Both the position numbers and the translations under genes were made by a program. A stretch of DNA of 64,000 bases from Winogradskyella sp. (GTDB lineage: Bacteria > Bacteroidota > Bacteroidia > Flavobacteriales > Flavobacteriaceae), in assembly GCA_002722255.1 (NCBI GenBank), contig PBLD01000003.1, forward strand, positions 135,336 through 199,335. Direction: 5' to 3'. The notes beneath the pieces were generated by a model. It did not search any database, was not told the origin of the DNA, and saw nothing but the letters and a program-made list of their open reading frames with translations. Positions 26,114-34,010 of this stretch are shown here, one piece after another. Numbering within the stretch: position 1 is the stretch's first letter; each line of letters opens with the position of its first letter.

Positions 26114-27061
26114 ATGCAAACTAAACTAACCGAACTACTCAATATAAAATACCCTATAATACAAGCGCCTATGTTTTTGGTGTCTAACGTAGCTATGGTT
26201 ACCGAAGCTATGAAATGTGGTATTGCAGGTTGTATTCCGGCTCTTAACTATAGAACACTAGATGAATTAAGAGCAGCAATAAAGGAATTAAAAGCTAATA
26301 AGGTAGAAGGAGGAGCTTTTGGTTTTAACCTAATAGTTAATAAATCTAACCCAAAAGCAAAGGACCAACTAAGAGTAATTTGTGAAGAAGGTTGCGATTT
26401 TATTTTAACCTCATTAGGAAGTCCAGAGGAAACCATTAGAGAGGCACACGCTGTTGGTATTAAAGTGTTTTGTGATATTACAGATCTACGTTTTGCGCAA
26501 AAGGTTGAAGGTTTGGGTGCGGATGCCGTTGTTGCTGTTAATAATGAAGCTGGTGGACATCGTGGTAATATTTCACCAAAAGATTTAATTTCTAATTTGG
26601 TTGAAAATTTAAAAATACCAGTAATCTCAGCAGGTGGAGTTGGGCAGAAGTCAGATATAGACAAAATGTTGAGTTATGGAGCTGTTGGTGTATCGGTTGG
26701 TAGTCCGTTTATAGCATCAGAAGAAGCTGGAGTTACAGACGAATATAAGCAGGCTTGTGTCGATTATGGTGCAAAGGATATTGTAATGACAGAGCGTATT
26801 TCTGGTACTCCTTGTACTGTGATTAATACACCTTATGTTCAAAAAATAGGAACAAAATCTACTTGGATAGAAAATTTACTTAACAAAAATCGAAAGCTTA
26901 AAAAGTGGGTAAAAATGATTCGTTTTTCAATAGGTATGAAAGCTACTGAAAAAGCAGCGAAAAAGGCCACCTATAAAACGGTTTGGGTTGCTGGGCCAAG
27001 TATAGAACATACTAAAGAAATTTTACCTGTAAAAGATATCGTAGCTAAGCTTGTTGGCTAG
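26114..27061 (+). CDS. Nitronate monooxygenase-family flavoenzyme
   Basis: The 315-residue protein is an FMN-dependent TIM barrel of the NMO/FabK group. It opens 'IKYPIIQAPMFLVSNVAM', has 'GAFGFNLIVNKSNP' near 67-80, 'EAGGHRGN' near 147-154 with the proposed catalytic His, and the FMN-phosphate motifs 'PVISAGGVG' and 'GAVGVSVGSPFIAS'. Members oxidise alkyl nitronates or act as enoyl reductases; which one applies here cannot be read. It is cytosolic and monocistronic. A perfect palindrome sits over its promoter. It is convergent with cobB, with no evident terminator in the 88-bp gap. Confidence 0.88.
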   Translation: MQTKLTELLNIKYPIIQAPMFLVSNVAMVTEAMKCGIAGCIPALNYRTLDELRAAIKELKANKVEGGAFGFNLIVNKSNPKAKDQLRVICEEGCDFILTSLGSPEETIREAHAVGIKVFCDITDLRFAQKVEGLGADAVVAVNNEAGGHRGNISPKDLISNLVENLKIPVISAGGVGQKSDIDKMLSYGAVGVSVGSPFIASEEAGVTDEYKQACVDYGAKDIVMTERISGTPCTVINTPYVQKIGTKSTWIENLLNKNRKLKKWVKMIRFSIGMKATEKAAKKATYKTVWVAGPSIEHTKEILPVKDIVAKLVG

Positions 27062-27149
27062 ATTGAATGAATATTTTTGGCTAAAGAAGGACCTCTTTTA
27101 GATTGTTATCAATTTTAGAGATATATAGAGAGATTATTTAAGATTTTTA

Positions 27150-27821
27150 TTAAAGCATTTTAAGAATCTCTTTCATGCCTTCTGTAGCGGTTTTAGCAAG
27201 TACATTAATATTCTGATTCCTAACCACAGCAGGTTTAGGGTCTATGTAGTAAATTGGAGTATCATCACTAACATAATGCATTAAACCAGCTGCAGGATAC
27301 ACTTGCATACTTGTACCAATTATTAAAAGTATATCTGCTGTAATGCAAATTTCCACAGCTTTTTCTATCATAGGTACATCTTCACCAAACCATACAATAT
27401 GAGGTCGTAATTGGTAACCATTTTCGCAGGTATCACCTATGTTAATATCGTCCGTCCAGACTTTGACATCCCTTGGGTTGCCTGTACTTCTTACTTTTCT
27501 AAGTTCACCATGAAGATGCACCACATTTGTGCTACCAGCACGCTCATGCAAATCATCTACATTTTGGGTTACAACTGTAACTTTGTGGTTGGCTTCGAGT
27601 AAAGCTATATCTTTATGCGCTTGGTTGGGTTGTACTTCCTTAAGTTGTCGACGTCTTTGATTGTAGAAGTCTAAAACTAATTCAGGGTTTTCTCTAAAAC
27701 CTTCTGGTGAAGCTACTTTCATAACATCATGTCCTTCCCAGAGTCCATCATGGTCTCTAAAGGTTTTTACACCACTTTCAGCACTCATTCCAGCACCTGT
27801 TAATACCACGATGTGTTTCAT
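27150..27821 (-). CDS. cobB: Sirtuin, NAD-dependent protein deacylase (class III, zinc-site cysteines absent)
   Basis: The 223-residue protein has the sirtuin motifs 'VVLTGAGMSAESGVKTFRD' near 4-22, 'TVVTQNVDDLHERAG' near 83-97, catalytic 'HLHGEL' near 102-107 and 'IIGTSMQVYPAAG'. A Tyr-x-x-Arg pair in 'FYNQRRRQL' marks a class III enzyme that prefers succinyl- or malonyl-lysine. The four zinc-binding Cys of most sirtuins are missing: only one Cys is present between the catalytic His and 'RPHIVWFGED'. I recall Bacteroides homologues with the same loss. It lies 4 bp after a TPR-like secreted protein gene and is probably co-transcribed with it. Confidence 0.94.
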   Translation of the reverse strand: MKHIVVLTGAGMSAESGVKTFRDHDGLWEGHDVMKVASPEGFRENPELVLDFYNQRRRQLKEVQPNQAHKDIALLEANHKVTVVTQNVDDLHERAGSTNVVHLHGELRKVRSTGNPRDVKVWTDDINIGDTCENGYQLRPHIVWFGEDVPMIEKAVEICITADILLIIGTSMQVYPAAGLMHYVSDDTPIYYIDPKPAVVRNQNINVLAKTATEGMKEILKML

Positions 27822-27825
27822 TTTC

Positions 27826-29028
27826 TTAAGGTTTAGCTTTCCAGTTCTTATATATTGTAGATTCTACAAAGGCTTGGAGTTGATTAGAGCCATCGAGTTC
27901 CTTTTCTTCAAAAAAATCGGTTAATTCCTTTTTGTCATAACCATCATCAACTAGATTTTGGGCTATAGCTAAGGTTTCTTCAAAACGATTTTGAAAAGTA
28001 AGGCTTACCATTTCACCAATATGTGCAGAAAAACTAGCAGGATAATTAATCTTGATATAGTTATAACTTTTCTCAGCGTTTATATAGTCTTCTTGTAGTA
28101 AATATGCATGAGCTTTCATGAGATTTAAGAAATCATCTTCTGTTTCAAAGATGAGTTTGTCTATATAAATATGAACCATTTTGTAGTTTTCTTTCAGAAA
28201 ATAATAGTCAATAAGTTTTAAATATAGAGTAGGATCATCAGGATATAATTCAGCAAATTCACCGAGCGTGTTTTCATAAATTTTCTCATCGTATGATGAG
28301 GCAATTAAGGCTTTAATCAGAAGGAAGAACTTTTCATTTTTCATTGGTCCTGTAATGCTGTTAACAATTTCGTAAGCTTCTTTAGACTTTCCTTTCTGCA
28401 ATAACCTTTGTGCTCTTGTTACTTTAAACATACTATTTACAGTACTTTCTTTAGAATCATTAGTATTATTTATTTCGTCTTCTAAAGACATTTTAAAAAG
28501 ACGGTTCAATGTTTCTGATAGATGTTCGCCAGATAAGTAAATGTAAATGTCATTGACTTTAATATTTTCGCCATCAGAGCAAACTCTGTAATCGTGGTAA
28601 TTAATACCAGTTTCTTCAGAATACATTCTAAAAGTAAAGTAGTAAGACTTTTCTACTATATTATAGCTGTAATTAATAAGGTTGTAATAAGCGCCATATT
28701 CAATTTCATCAATTATTTTTAGAGCTAATTTATCTCCTGCTTTTCCAACACCATTTAAAAAGCCTTTAACGTAAGATTTATTAGAGTCAACATCAATACC
28801 ACTTACTAGTTTTTGTTTAAAAGATTTAGTGTCAAAATATTTTTTGAATCCATCTGTACTTAAGTCATGAAATGAAGCTTCTATTTCTTTTGCAACGGTT
28901 GCAACTTTTTCATCATTTTCCTTAGATTCTTTGAGTAATTCACAAGAACAAATAGATTTGTCCTGAAAAGCAATTACAGATTGAAAAATTAAAAGAAACA
29001 GAATAGAGGTAAGGTATTTTAGCTTCAT
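27826..29028 (-). CDS. Exported protein with TPR-like helical repeats, unknown function
   Basis: The 400-residue protein has a signal peptide (about 1-20, 'ILFLLIFQSVIAF'), then 'CSCELLKESK'. The middle part (about 50-180) is alpha/beta with Tyr-rich strands; the second half is helical repeats typical of TPR/SEL1-like solenoids ('LLQEDYINAEKSYNYIKINY'). It probably works in the periplasm or on the outer membrane. It precedes cobB by 4 bp in the same direction, but the pairing does not suggest a shared function. It is divergent from trmH. Confidence 0.75.
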   Translation of the reverse strand: MKLKYLTSILFLLIFQSVIAFQDKSICSCELLKESKENDEKVATVAKEIEASFHDLSTDGFKKYFDTKSFKQKLVSGIDVDSNKSYVKGFLNGVGKAGDKLALKIIDEIEYGAYYNLINYSYNIVEKSYYFTFRMYSEETGINYHDYRVCSDGENIKVNDIYIYLSGEHLSETLNRLFKMSLEDEINNTNDSKESTVNSMFKVTRAQRLLQKGKSKEAYEIVNSITGPMKNEKFFLLIKALIASSYDEKIYENTLGEFAELYPDDPTLYLKLIDYYFLKENYKMVHIYIDKLIFETEDDFLNLMKAHAYLLQEDYINAEKSYNYIKINYPASFSAHIGEMVSLTFQNRFEETLAIAQNLVDDGYDKKELTDFFEEKELDGSNQLQAFVESTIYKNWKAKP

Positions 29029-29064
29029 AGTGGTATCTTATTAATCAATAAATATAATCTTTTT

Positions 29065-29721
29065 ATGAATGAAACAAAGCTTCTAAAATATTTAGAGTCC
29101 TATCTCACAGAAAACAGAAGAGAGCGATTTAAAAAAGTATTAGCACAACGCACCAAACATTTTACTGTAGCTACAGAAGATGTGTATCAGTTGCATAATA
29201 CCAGTGCTGTTATTCGTTCTTGCGATGTGTTTGGTATACAAGAAGTAAATATAGTTGAAGAGATAAACTCTAAACGAATTGATAGAGAAATAGCTATGGG
29301 AGCTCAAAAATGGGTAGACCTTAACCGTTATCATACCACCAAATCTTGTATAAAGGATTTAAAGGCTAAGGGCTATCAAATTGTTGCAACAAGTCCTCAT
29401 GCAGAAGATTGTGATCTCATAGATTTTGATATTACCAAACCATCATGTTTCTTTTTTGGACGCGAAACCGAAGGCCTATCCCAAAATGTATTAGATGAAG
29501 CCGACTGTTTTTTAAAAATACCTATGGTAGGTTTTACTGAGAGTTTAAACATTTCAGTATCAGCAGCAATAATTCTTCAACATGTGACTTCAAGGTTGCG
29601 TAAGTCTGATTTAGATTGGCAATTAACAAAAGAAGAAGTAATTGAAAAACGTTTTGACTGGATCAAAAAAACCTTGAAAGATTACGATGCTATTATAGAA
29701 CGCTACAAATCGCAATATTAA
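29065..29721 (+). CDS. trmH: tRNA (guanosine-18-2'-O)-methyltransferase, SpoU/TrmH family
   Basis: The 218-residue protein is a SPOUT (trefoil-knot) methyltransferase. It has 'VYQLHNTSAVIRSCDVFGIQ' near 41-60 with the conserved Asn and Arg, 'FFFGRETEGLSQNVLDEAD' near 128-146 and 'IPMVGFTESLNISVSAAI', the three standard SpoU motifs. The N-terminal 'RRERFKKVLAQRT' segment is typical of TrmH itself, which methylates G18 in the tRNA D-loop. It starts 36 bp from the divergent secreted-protein gene and is followed by two small plus-strand genes, possibly in one transcript. Confidence 0.92.
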   Translation: MNETKLLKYLESYLTENRRERFKKVLAQRTKHFTVATEDVYQLHNTSAVIRSCDVFGIQEVNIVEEINSKRIDREIAMGAQKWVDLNRYHTTKSCIKDLKAKGYQIVATSPHAEDCDLIDFDITKPSCFFFGRETEGLSQNVLDEADCFLKIPMVGFTESLNISVSAAIILQHVTSRLRKSDLDWQLTKEEVIEKRFDWIKKTLKDYDAIIERYKSQY

Positions 29722-29761
29722 TTTTTGTAATTTTAAGTACTAACTAAAAAAATCAAAAATT

Positions 29762-30292
29762 ATGATGACTGCACTTTACATTGTACTGTCAATTATAGCC
29801 CTAATTGTATTATTGGCGTTAATTGCACCAAAGACCTATAATGTTAGCCGAAGTATTACAATAAATAAACCTACAGGTGAAGTTTTTAATTACTTAAAGT
29901 ATATTAAAAATCAGGATGAATGGTCACCTTGGAAAAAGAAAGACCCTAATATGAAACAGGAGCACACAGGAACAGATGCTACCGTTGGTTTTATTGCAAG
30001 ATGGGAAGGGAACAAAGATGTTGGTACAGGCGAACAAGAAATTACTAATATTACAGAGAACCAATCTGTTGAAAGTCAATTGCGTTTTTACAAGCCATGG
30101 AAATCCCAATCTGATGCTTACTTAACAACGAGGGCTATTGACCAAAATAAAACTGAGGTCGTTTGGGGATTTAAAGGTGTAAATAAGATGCCTTCAAACA
30201 TTTTCTTTTTATTCTTTAATATGGATAAAACTGTAGGAAAGGATTTTGAAGAAGGCTTAAATGATTTAAAACAAATTTTAGAATCTAAATAG
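29762..30292 (+). CDS. SRPBCC-family protein with N-terminal TM helix
   Basis: The 176-residue product begins with a hydrophobic helix (about 3-23) followed by an SRPBCC/polyketide-cyclase-like domain: 'YNVSRSITINKPTGEVFNYL' opens the fold, 'WSPWKKKDP' is the usual early Trp motif, and a long C-terminal helix ends 'GKDFEEGLNDLKQILESK'. These domains hold hydrophobic ligands in a deep pocket. It is membrane-anchored. The VOC gene follows after 7 bp, so the two are probably co-transcribed. Ligand unknown. Confidence 0.85.
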   Translation: MMTALYIVLSIIALIVLLALIAPKTYNVSRSITINKPTGEVFNYLKYIKNQDEWSPWKKKDPNMKQEHTGTDATVGFIARWEGNKDVGTGEQEITNITENQSVESQLRFYKPWKSQSDAYLTTRAIDQNKTEVVWGFKGVNKMPSNIFFLFFNMDKTVGKDFEEGLNDLKQILESK

Positions 30293-30299
30293 TTACGCT

Positions 30300-30662
30300 A
30301 TGGTAGGATGGTTCGAAATTCCGGTAAGTGATATGTCTCGTGCTAAAAATTTTTACGAAACTGTATTTAAAGTTGAAATAAAGGAGGTAGATTTTGGAGG
30401 TTTACAGATGGGTTGGTTTCCAAATCATAATGATAGCGAAGGAGCAACAGGTACTTTGATAAAACAAGAGTCGTATATTCCAAGTCAAGAAGGTACTTTG
30501 GTTTATTTTATCTCTAAAGATGTGCAGAATGAGTTGGATAGAGTAGAAGCTGCAGGTGGTAAAATTTATCAACCTAAAACAAAGATCTCAGATGAACACG
30601 GTTTTATGGGAGTGTTTATAGATACCGAAGGAAACAGAGTGGCTTTGCACTCTAATGCTTAA
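30300..30662 (+). CDS. VOC-superfamily (glyoxalase-like) protein
   Basis: The 120-residue protein is one VOC unit: 'VGWFEIPVSDMSRAKNFYE' opens the first beta-alpha module, and the second includes 'YFISKDVQNELDRVEAAGG', 'GFMGVFIDTEGNRVALHS'. Such small proteins include glyoxalases, dioxygenases and antibiotic-binding proteins; metal ligands cannot be assigned with confidence here. It follows the SRPBCC gene by 7 bp and ends 6 bp from the convergent gene. It is cytosolic. Function unknown. Confidence 0.86.
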   Translation: MVGWFEIPVSDMSRAKNFYETVFKVEIKEVDFGGLQMGWFPNHNDSEGATGTLIKQESYIPSQEGTLVYFISKDVQNELDRVEAAGGKIYQPKTKISDEHGFMGVFIDTEGNRVALHSNA

Positions 30663-30668
30663 GAATTT

Positions 30669-31478
30669 TTAAGCTTTATCTTTTTTCTTCTTGCTTTTAC
30701 GCTCTTTACTACGTTGAATCACCTTGTATTCTTCGTAACATTCGCTTATAGCATCTAGAATTTGAAGGTCGTTTGCAGTGTTTATAAAGTCTTTAGAATA
30801 GTTACACTGATTAACGATTTCATCTAAATCGTACTTGGTAACTTGTAGTAAAACCATGAGCATTTCTCTGTCAAAACGCTTAGCTAACTGGTTTCTAATT
30901 TCATCATCTTCTTTAATCTTCTTTAGCTTGTGCATTTCGTTTGGCTTCTTACCAAACATGTTATAAAGAAAATCTGCAGGATTAAAAATAGCACCTAAAA
31001 CTTTGGTTGCAATATTTGGTTTTCCACCTTCGTAGGCTTTACCATACAATCCAGAAATACGATATTGGTTGTTGTTTGTTATAGGTATTTGTTTAATATC
31101 TACTTCTAGGTATCCAGTAAGTTCTAAAGATTTAACAGTAACTTCTTCTAGCGCTAGAGCTAATTCGGTCATTACAATTTCTGTATTACCAAATTTTAAC
31201 CAGTCATTTGTAACTCTTACTTTAATAGACTTATAGCCCAAATACGATAAGTGTAGTGTATCGTTTACTTTTGCTTTAAGTTCAAACTTTCCTTCATCAT
31301 CCGTAGCTGTACCAACTACCTGATTAATATTCACAATATTTACTTCACTCAAAGGACCATTAGTGGTAGAACTAGTAATGGTTCCTTTAACTGTTTCAGG
31401 AGTTTTTGTGGCAGTACTATCTTGACTATAGCTATAAACTGTAGTGAAGCATAAAATTATTAATAGTAGGTGTCGCAT
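30669..31478 (-). CDS. Secreted protein with carboxypeptidase-D-like regulatory domain
   Basis: The 269-residue protein has a signal peptide (about 1-18, ending SYSQ), then a CarboxypepD_reg-like beta domain: 'VKGTITSSTTNGPLSEVNIV', 'VGTATDDEGKFELKA' and 'LHLSYLGYKSIKV', the pattern that also opens many TonB-dependent receptors. The rest is helical and charged, ending in a Lys-rich tail. No TonB box or barrel follows, so this is a free-standing periplasmic protein. Such genes are frequent in flavobacteria and have no settled function. Confidence 0.86.
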   Translation of the reverse strand: MRHLLLIILCFTTVYSYSQDSTATKTPETVKGTITSSTTNGPLSEVNIVNINQVVGTATDDEGKFELKAKVNDTLHLSYLGYKSIKVRVTNDWLKFGNTEIVMTELALALEEVTVKSLELTGYLEVDIKQIPITNNNQYRISGLYGKAYEGGKPNIATKVLGAIFNPADFLYNMFGKKPNEMHKLKKIKEDDEIRNQLAKRFDREMLMVLLQVTKYDLDEIVNQCNYSKDFINTANDLQILDAISECYEEYKVIQRSKERKSKKKKDKA

Positions 31479-31639
31479 AGTGTTAAATACAATGTAAAGG
31501 TAATAAACAAAACGGATTTTGCTGTTTTTGGCAAAAGATTTGACTAAATATTAACAACATCTAACGGCTTTTCCTATATTGTTGCTTAATCTTTTTTGAA
31601 AAAGATTCTCAAATAAAAGACTGCTGAAAAAAATAAATT

Positions 31640-34000
31640 TTGAATAAAATAGCCTGCTTACTAGTATTAATGGTGCTTGTCCATTTCAGTATATCAGCAC
31701 AAGCTGAAGCTTCAAAATGGTATTTTGGTATTAATGCAGGATTGGATTTTAGTACAGGGAATCCTATTGCACTAACAAATGGTGAGCTGGTTACAGATGA
31801 AGGTTGTGCTACAATTTCTGAAAATAATGGTGATTTACTTTTCTATACCGACGGAATTACTGTTTGGGATAAGCAGCATAATATAATGCCTAATGGTACA
31901 GGCCTTACAGGTGACTCCTCGAGTACACAGTCTGCTATTATTGTTCCTAAACCTGGAGACGTTTCAATTTTTTATATTTTCACTGTAGACGATTTGGCTG
32001 GACCTAATGGCCTTAGATATTCTGAAGTAAATATGACTTTAAATGGCGGAAATGGCGACATTACTAATCAAAAGAATATAGAATTAAATGCCTTTACGAC
32101 AGAAAAGATATCTGCTGTTAAACATGCAAATGGAATAGATTTTTGGGTAGTAACACACGATTGGAATAATAATAACTTTTTGTCTTACCAGGTAACAACA
32201 GCAGGTGTTAACATCGTGCCAGTAATATCTTCAGTAGGAGAGGAGCACGGAGATAACGGTTTAGATTCAAAAGGATATTTAAAGATTTCTCCTGATGCAT
32301 CTCGATTAGCTTTGGCCTCTTGGTCTGGAAATAGTGTTGTTGAAATTTTTGATTTCGATAACACAACAGGTATTGTTTCTAACCCAATTCTAATTGGCAA
32401 TGGATTTTTTTCAACAGGTCCAGCTTCCGGAGCATACGGAATTGAATTTTCACCAGATAGCAATTTGCTGTATGTAACAGATCAAAACTTTTTATTTGGT
32501 TTTACTACAAGCCGGTTATTTCAATTTGATTTAACCTTATCCACGGCAAATGATATGATAAATTCTGTAACGACGCTTTATGATGATAGTGATACTAATA
32601 CTATATTAGGAGCACTTCAGCTTGCTGTAGATGGAAAAATATACATTGCAAGAGCTCAAGAACAATTTTTGGATGTTATTGAAAACCCTGATGAAATTGG
32701 GTTTGCGTCAAATTATTCACAAAATGCTGTGAGTTTAGGAAATCGATTTTGTGGAGCTGGCTTGCCACCTTTTATATCGTCTTTTTTTAATTTTTCAATC
32801 ATTACGCAAGGCACATGTCTAGGACAAGGAACAGAATTTAGCCTAAATTCTAACACAGAAATAAATTCTATAATTTGGGATTTTGGTGATGGCTTTACTT
32901 CAACAGAAACTAACCCAACCCATTACTACCAAAATGCAGGTTCATATACTATTTCAGCAGAAATAAATGCGCCAGGAGAGACCTTTTATATAACTAATAT
33001 TATTACTATAAATAATTTTCCTGTAGCGAACACTCCAGAAGATATGTACCGTTGTGCTGACATTGAGAATGATGGTTACCAATTTTTTGATTTAAGTACT
33101 AAAGATAGTGAAATTTATAACCTGCCAGGTGTTAATATAACATATCATTTATCTGAAGAAAATGCTATTGATAATATAGATCCTTTAGAAACCAATTATG
33201 AAAATATAAGCAATCCCCAAACCATTTATGTTAGAGTGCAGAATAGCCTTAGTTCCGATTGTTTTGACATTACAAGTTTTCAATTACATGTTTTAGAAAC
33301 ACCGATATCTAGTGAAGATATAGTGTATTTGTGCACCAATGAATCTGTTGTATTAAGTGCAGGTGAGGGTTTCGATTATTACAATTGGTCTAATGGAGAG
33401 ACCACGGAATCTATTACTGTAAATACAACAGGTAATTATGCTGTAGAGGTCATCAATAGTTTACAAACATCTCAAGGTGAAATAACTTGTGCTGGTAATA
33501 GATTATTTACAGTTGTTGAATCTGATGAAGCTTTGATTACTAATGTTGAAGTTACAGATTGGACAGAAAACGATAACACAATTTCAATTTTTGTTGATGG
33601 CATTGGCGATTATGAATATTCTCTAGATAATGTTACTTACCAAGATGAGAGTGTGTTTTCTAACCTTTTACCAGGTGAATATGTTGTTTACGTTAGGGAC
33701 AAAAATAATTGTGGTATCGTAACACAAGAGGTTTACTTATTGTATTATCCTAGGTTTTTTTCACCCAATGGAGATGGTGTAAATGAATATTGGCAAATTG
33801 AATTTTCAGATTCAGAGCCTGATAATGAAATCCTCATTTATGATAGATATGGTAAGCTTCTTGCACAGATACCACCAAACTCTTTGGGATGGGATGGTAC
33901 TTATGATGGAGCAAAAATGCCTGCAGCAGACTACTGGTTCAAAATAAAAAGACCTGGTAAAAATAAAGTTTACACAGGTCATTTTAGTCTTAAACGCTAA
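31640..34000 (+). CDS. Secreted beta-propeller/PKD protein with T9SS type B sorting domain
   Basis: The 786-residue product starts at TTG 31640 (no ATG precedes the signal peptide, which ends FSISAQ). Residues about 25-370 look like a seven-bladed propeller of the lactonase/WD40-like type ('GDLLFYTDGITVWDKQHN', 'GYLKISPDASRLALASWSGN'). A PKD domain is centred near 411 (IIWDFGDG), then Ig-like modules, and a type B T9SS sorting domain at about 700-786 ('FFSPNGDGVNEYWQI', 'IYDRYGKLLAQIP', 'GWDGTYDGAKMPAADYWF'). It should be exported across the outer membrane. Its last 200 residues closely resemble those of the protein at 1920-5186. Confidence 0.9.
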   Translation: MNKIACLLVLMVLVHFSISAQAEASKWYFGINAGLDFSTGNPIALTNGELVTDEGCATISENNGDLLFYTDGITVWDKQHNIMPNGTGLTGDSSSTQSAIIVPKPGDVSIFYIFTVDDLAGPNGLRYSEVNMTLNGGNGDITNQKNIELNAFTTEKISAVKHANGIDFWVVTHDWNNNNFLSYQVTTAGVNIVPVISSVGEEHGDNGLDSKGYLKISPDASRLALASWSGNSVVEIFDFDNTTGIVSNPILIGNGFFSTGPASGAYGIEFSPDSNLLYVTDQNFLFGFTTSRLFQFDLTLSTANDMINSVTTLYDDSDTNTILGALQLAVDGKIYIARAQEQFLDVIENPDEIGFASNYSQNAVSLGNRFCGAGLPPFISSFFNFSIITQGTCLGQGTEFSLNSNTEINSIIWDFGDGFTSTETNPTHYYQNAGSYTISAEINAPGETFYITNIITINNFPVANTPEDMYRCADIENDGYQFFDLSTKDSEIYNLPGVNITYHLSEENAIDNIDPLETNYENISNPQTIYVRVQNSLSSDCFDITSFQLHVLETPISSEDIVYLCTNESVVLSAGEGFDYYNWSNGETTESITVNTTGNYAVEVINSLQTSQGEITCAGNRLFTVVESDEALITNVEVTDWTENDNTISIFVDGIGDYEYSLDNVTYQDESVFSNLLPGEYVVYVRDKNNCGIVTQEVYLLYYPRFFSPNGDGVNEYWQIEFSDSEPDNEILIYDRYGKLLAQIPPNSLGWDGTYDGAKMPAADYWFKIKRPGKNKVYTGHFSLKR

Positions 34001-34010
34001 ACGTCTTTTT

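Noticed and set aside
26248-26664. 138-codon antisense ORF inside the nitronate monooxygenase-like gene
   Set aside because: The sense gene has clear flavoenzyme motifs over the same stretch, and no start signal or promoter supports the antisense frame.
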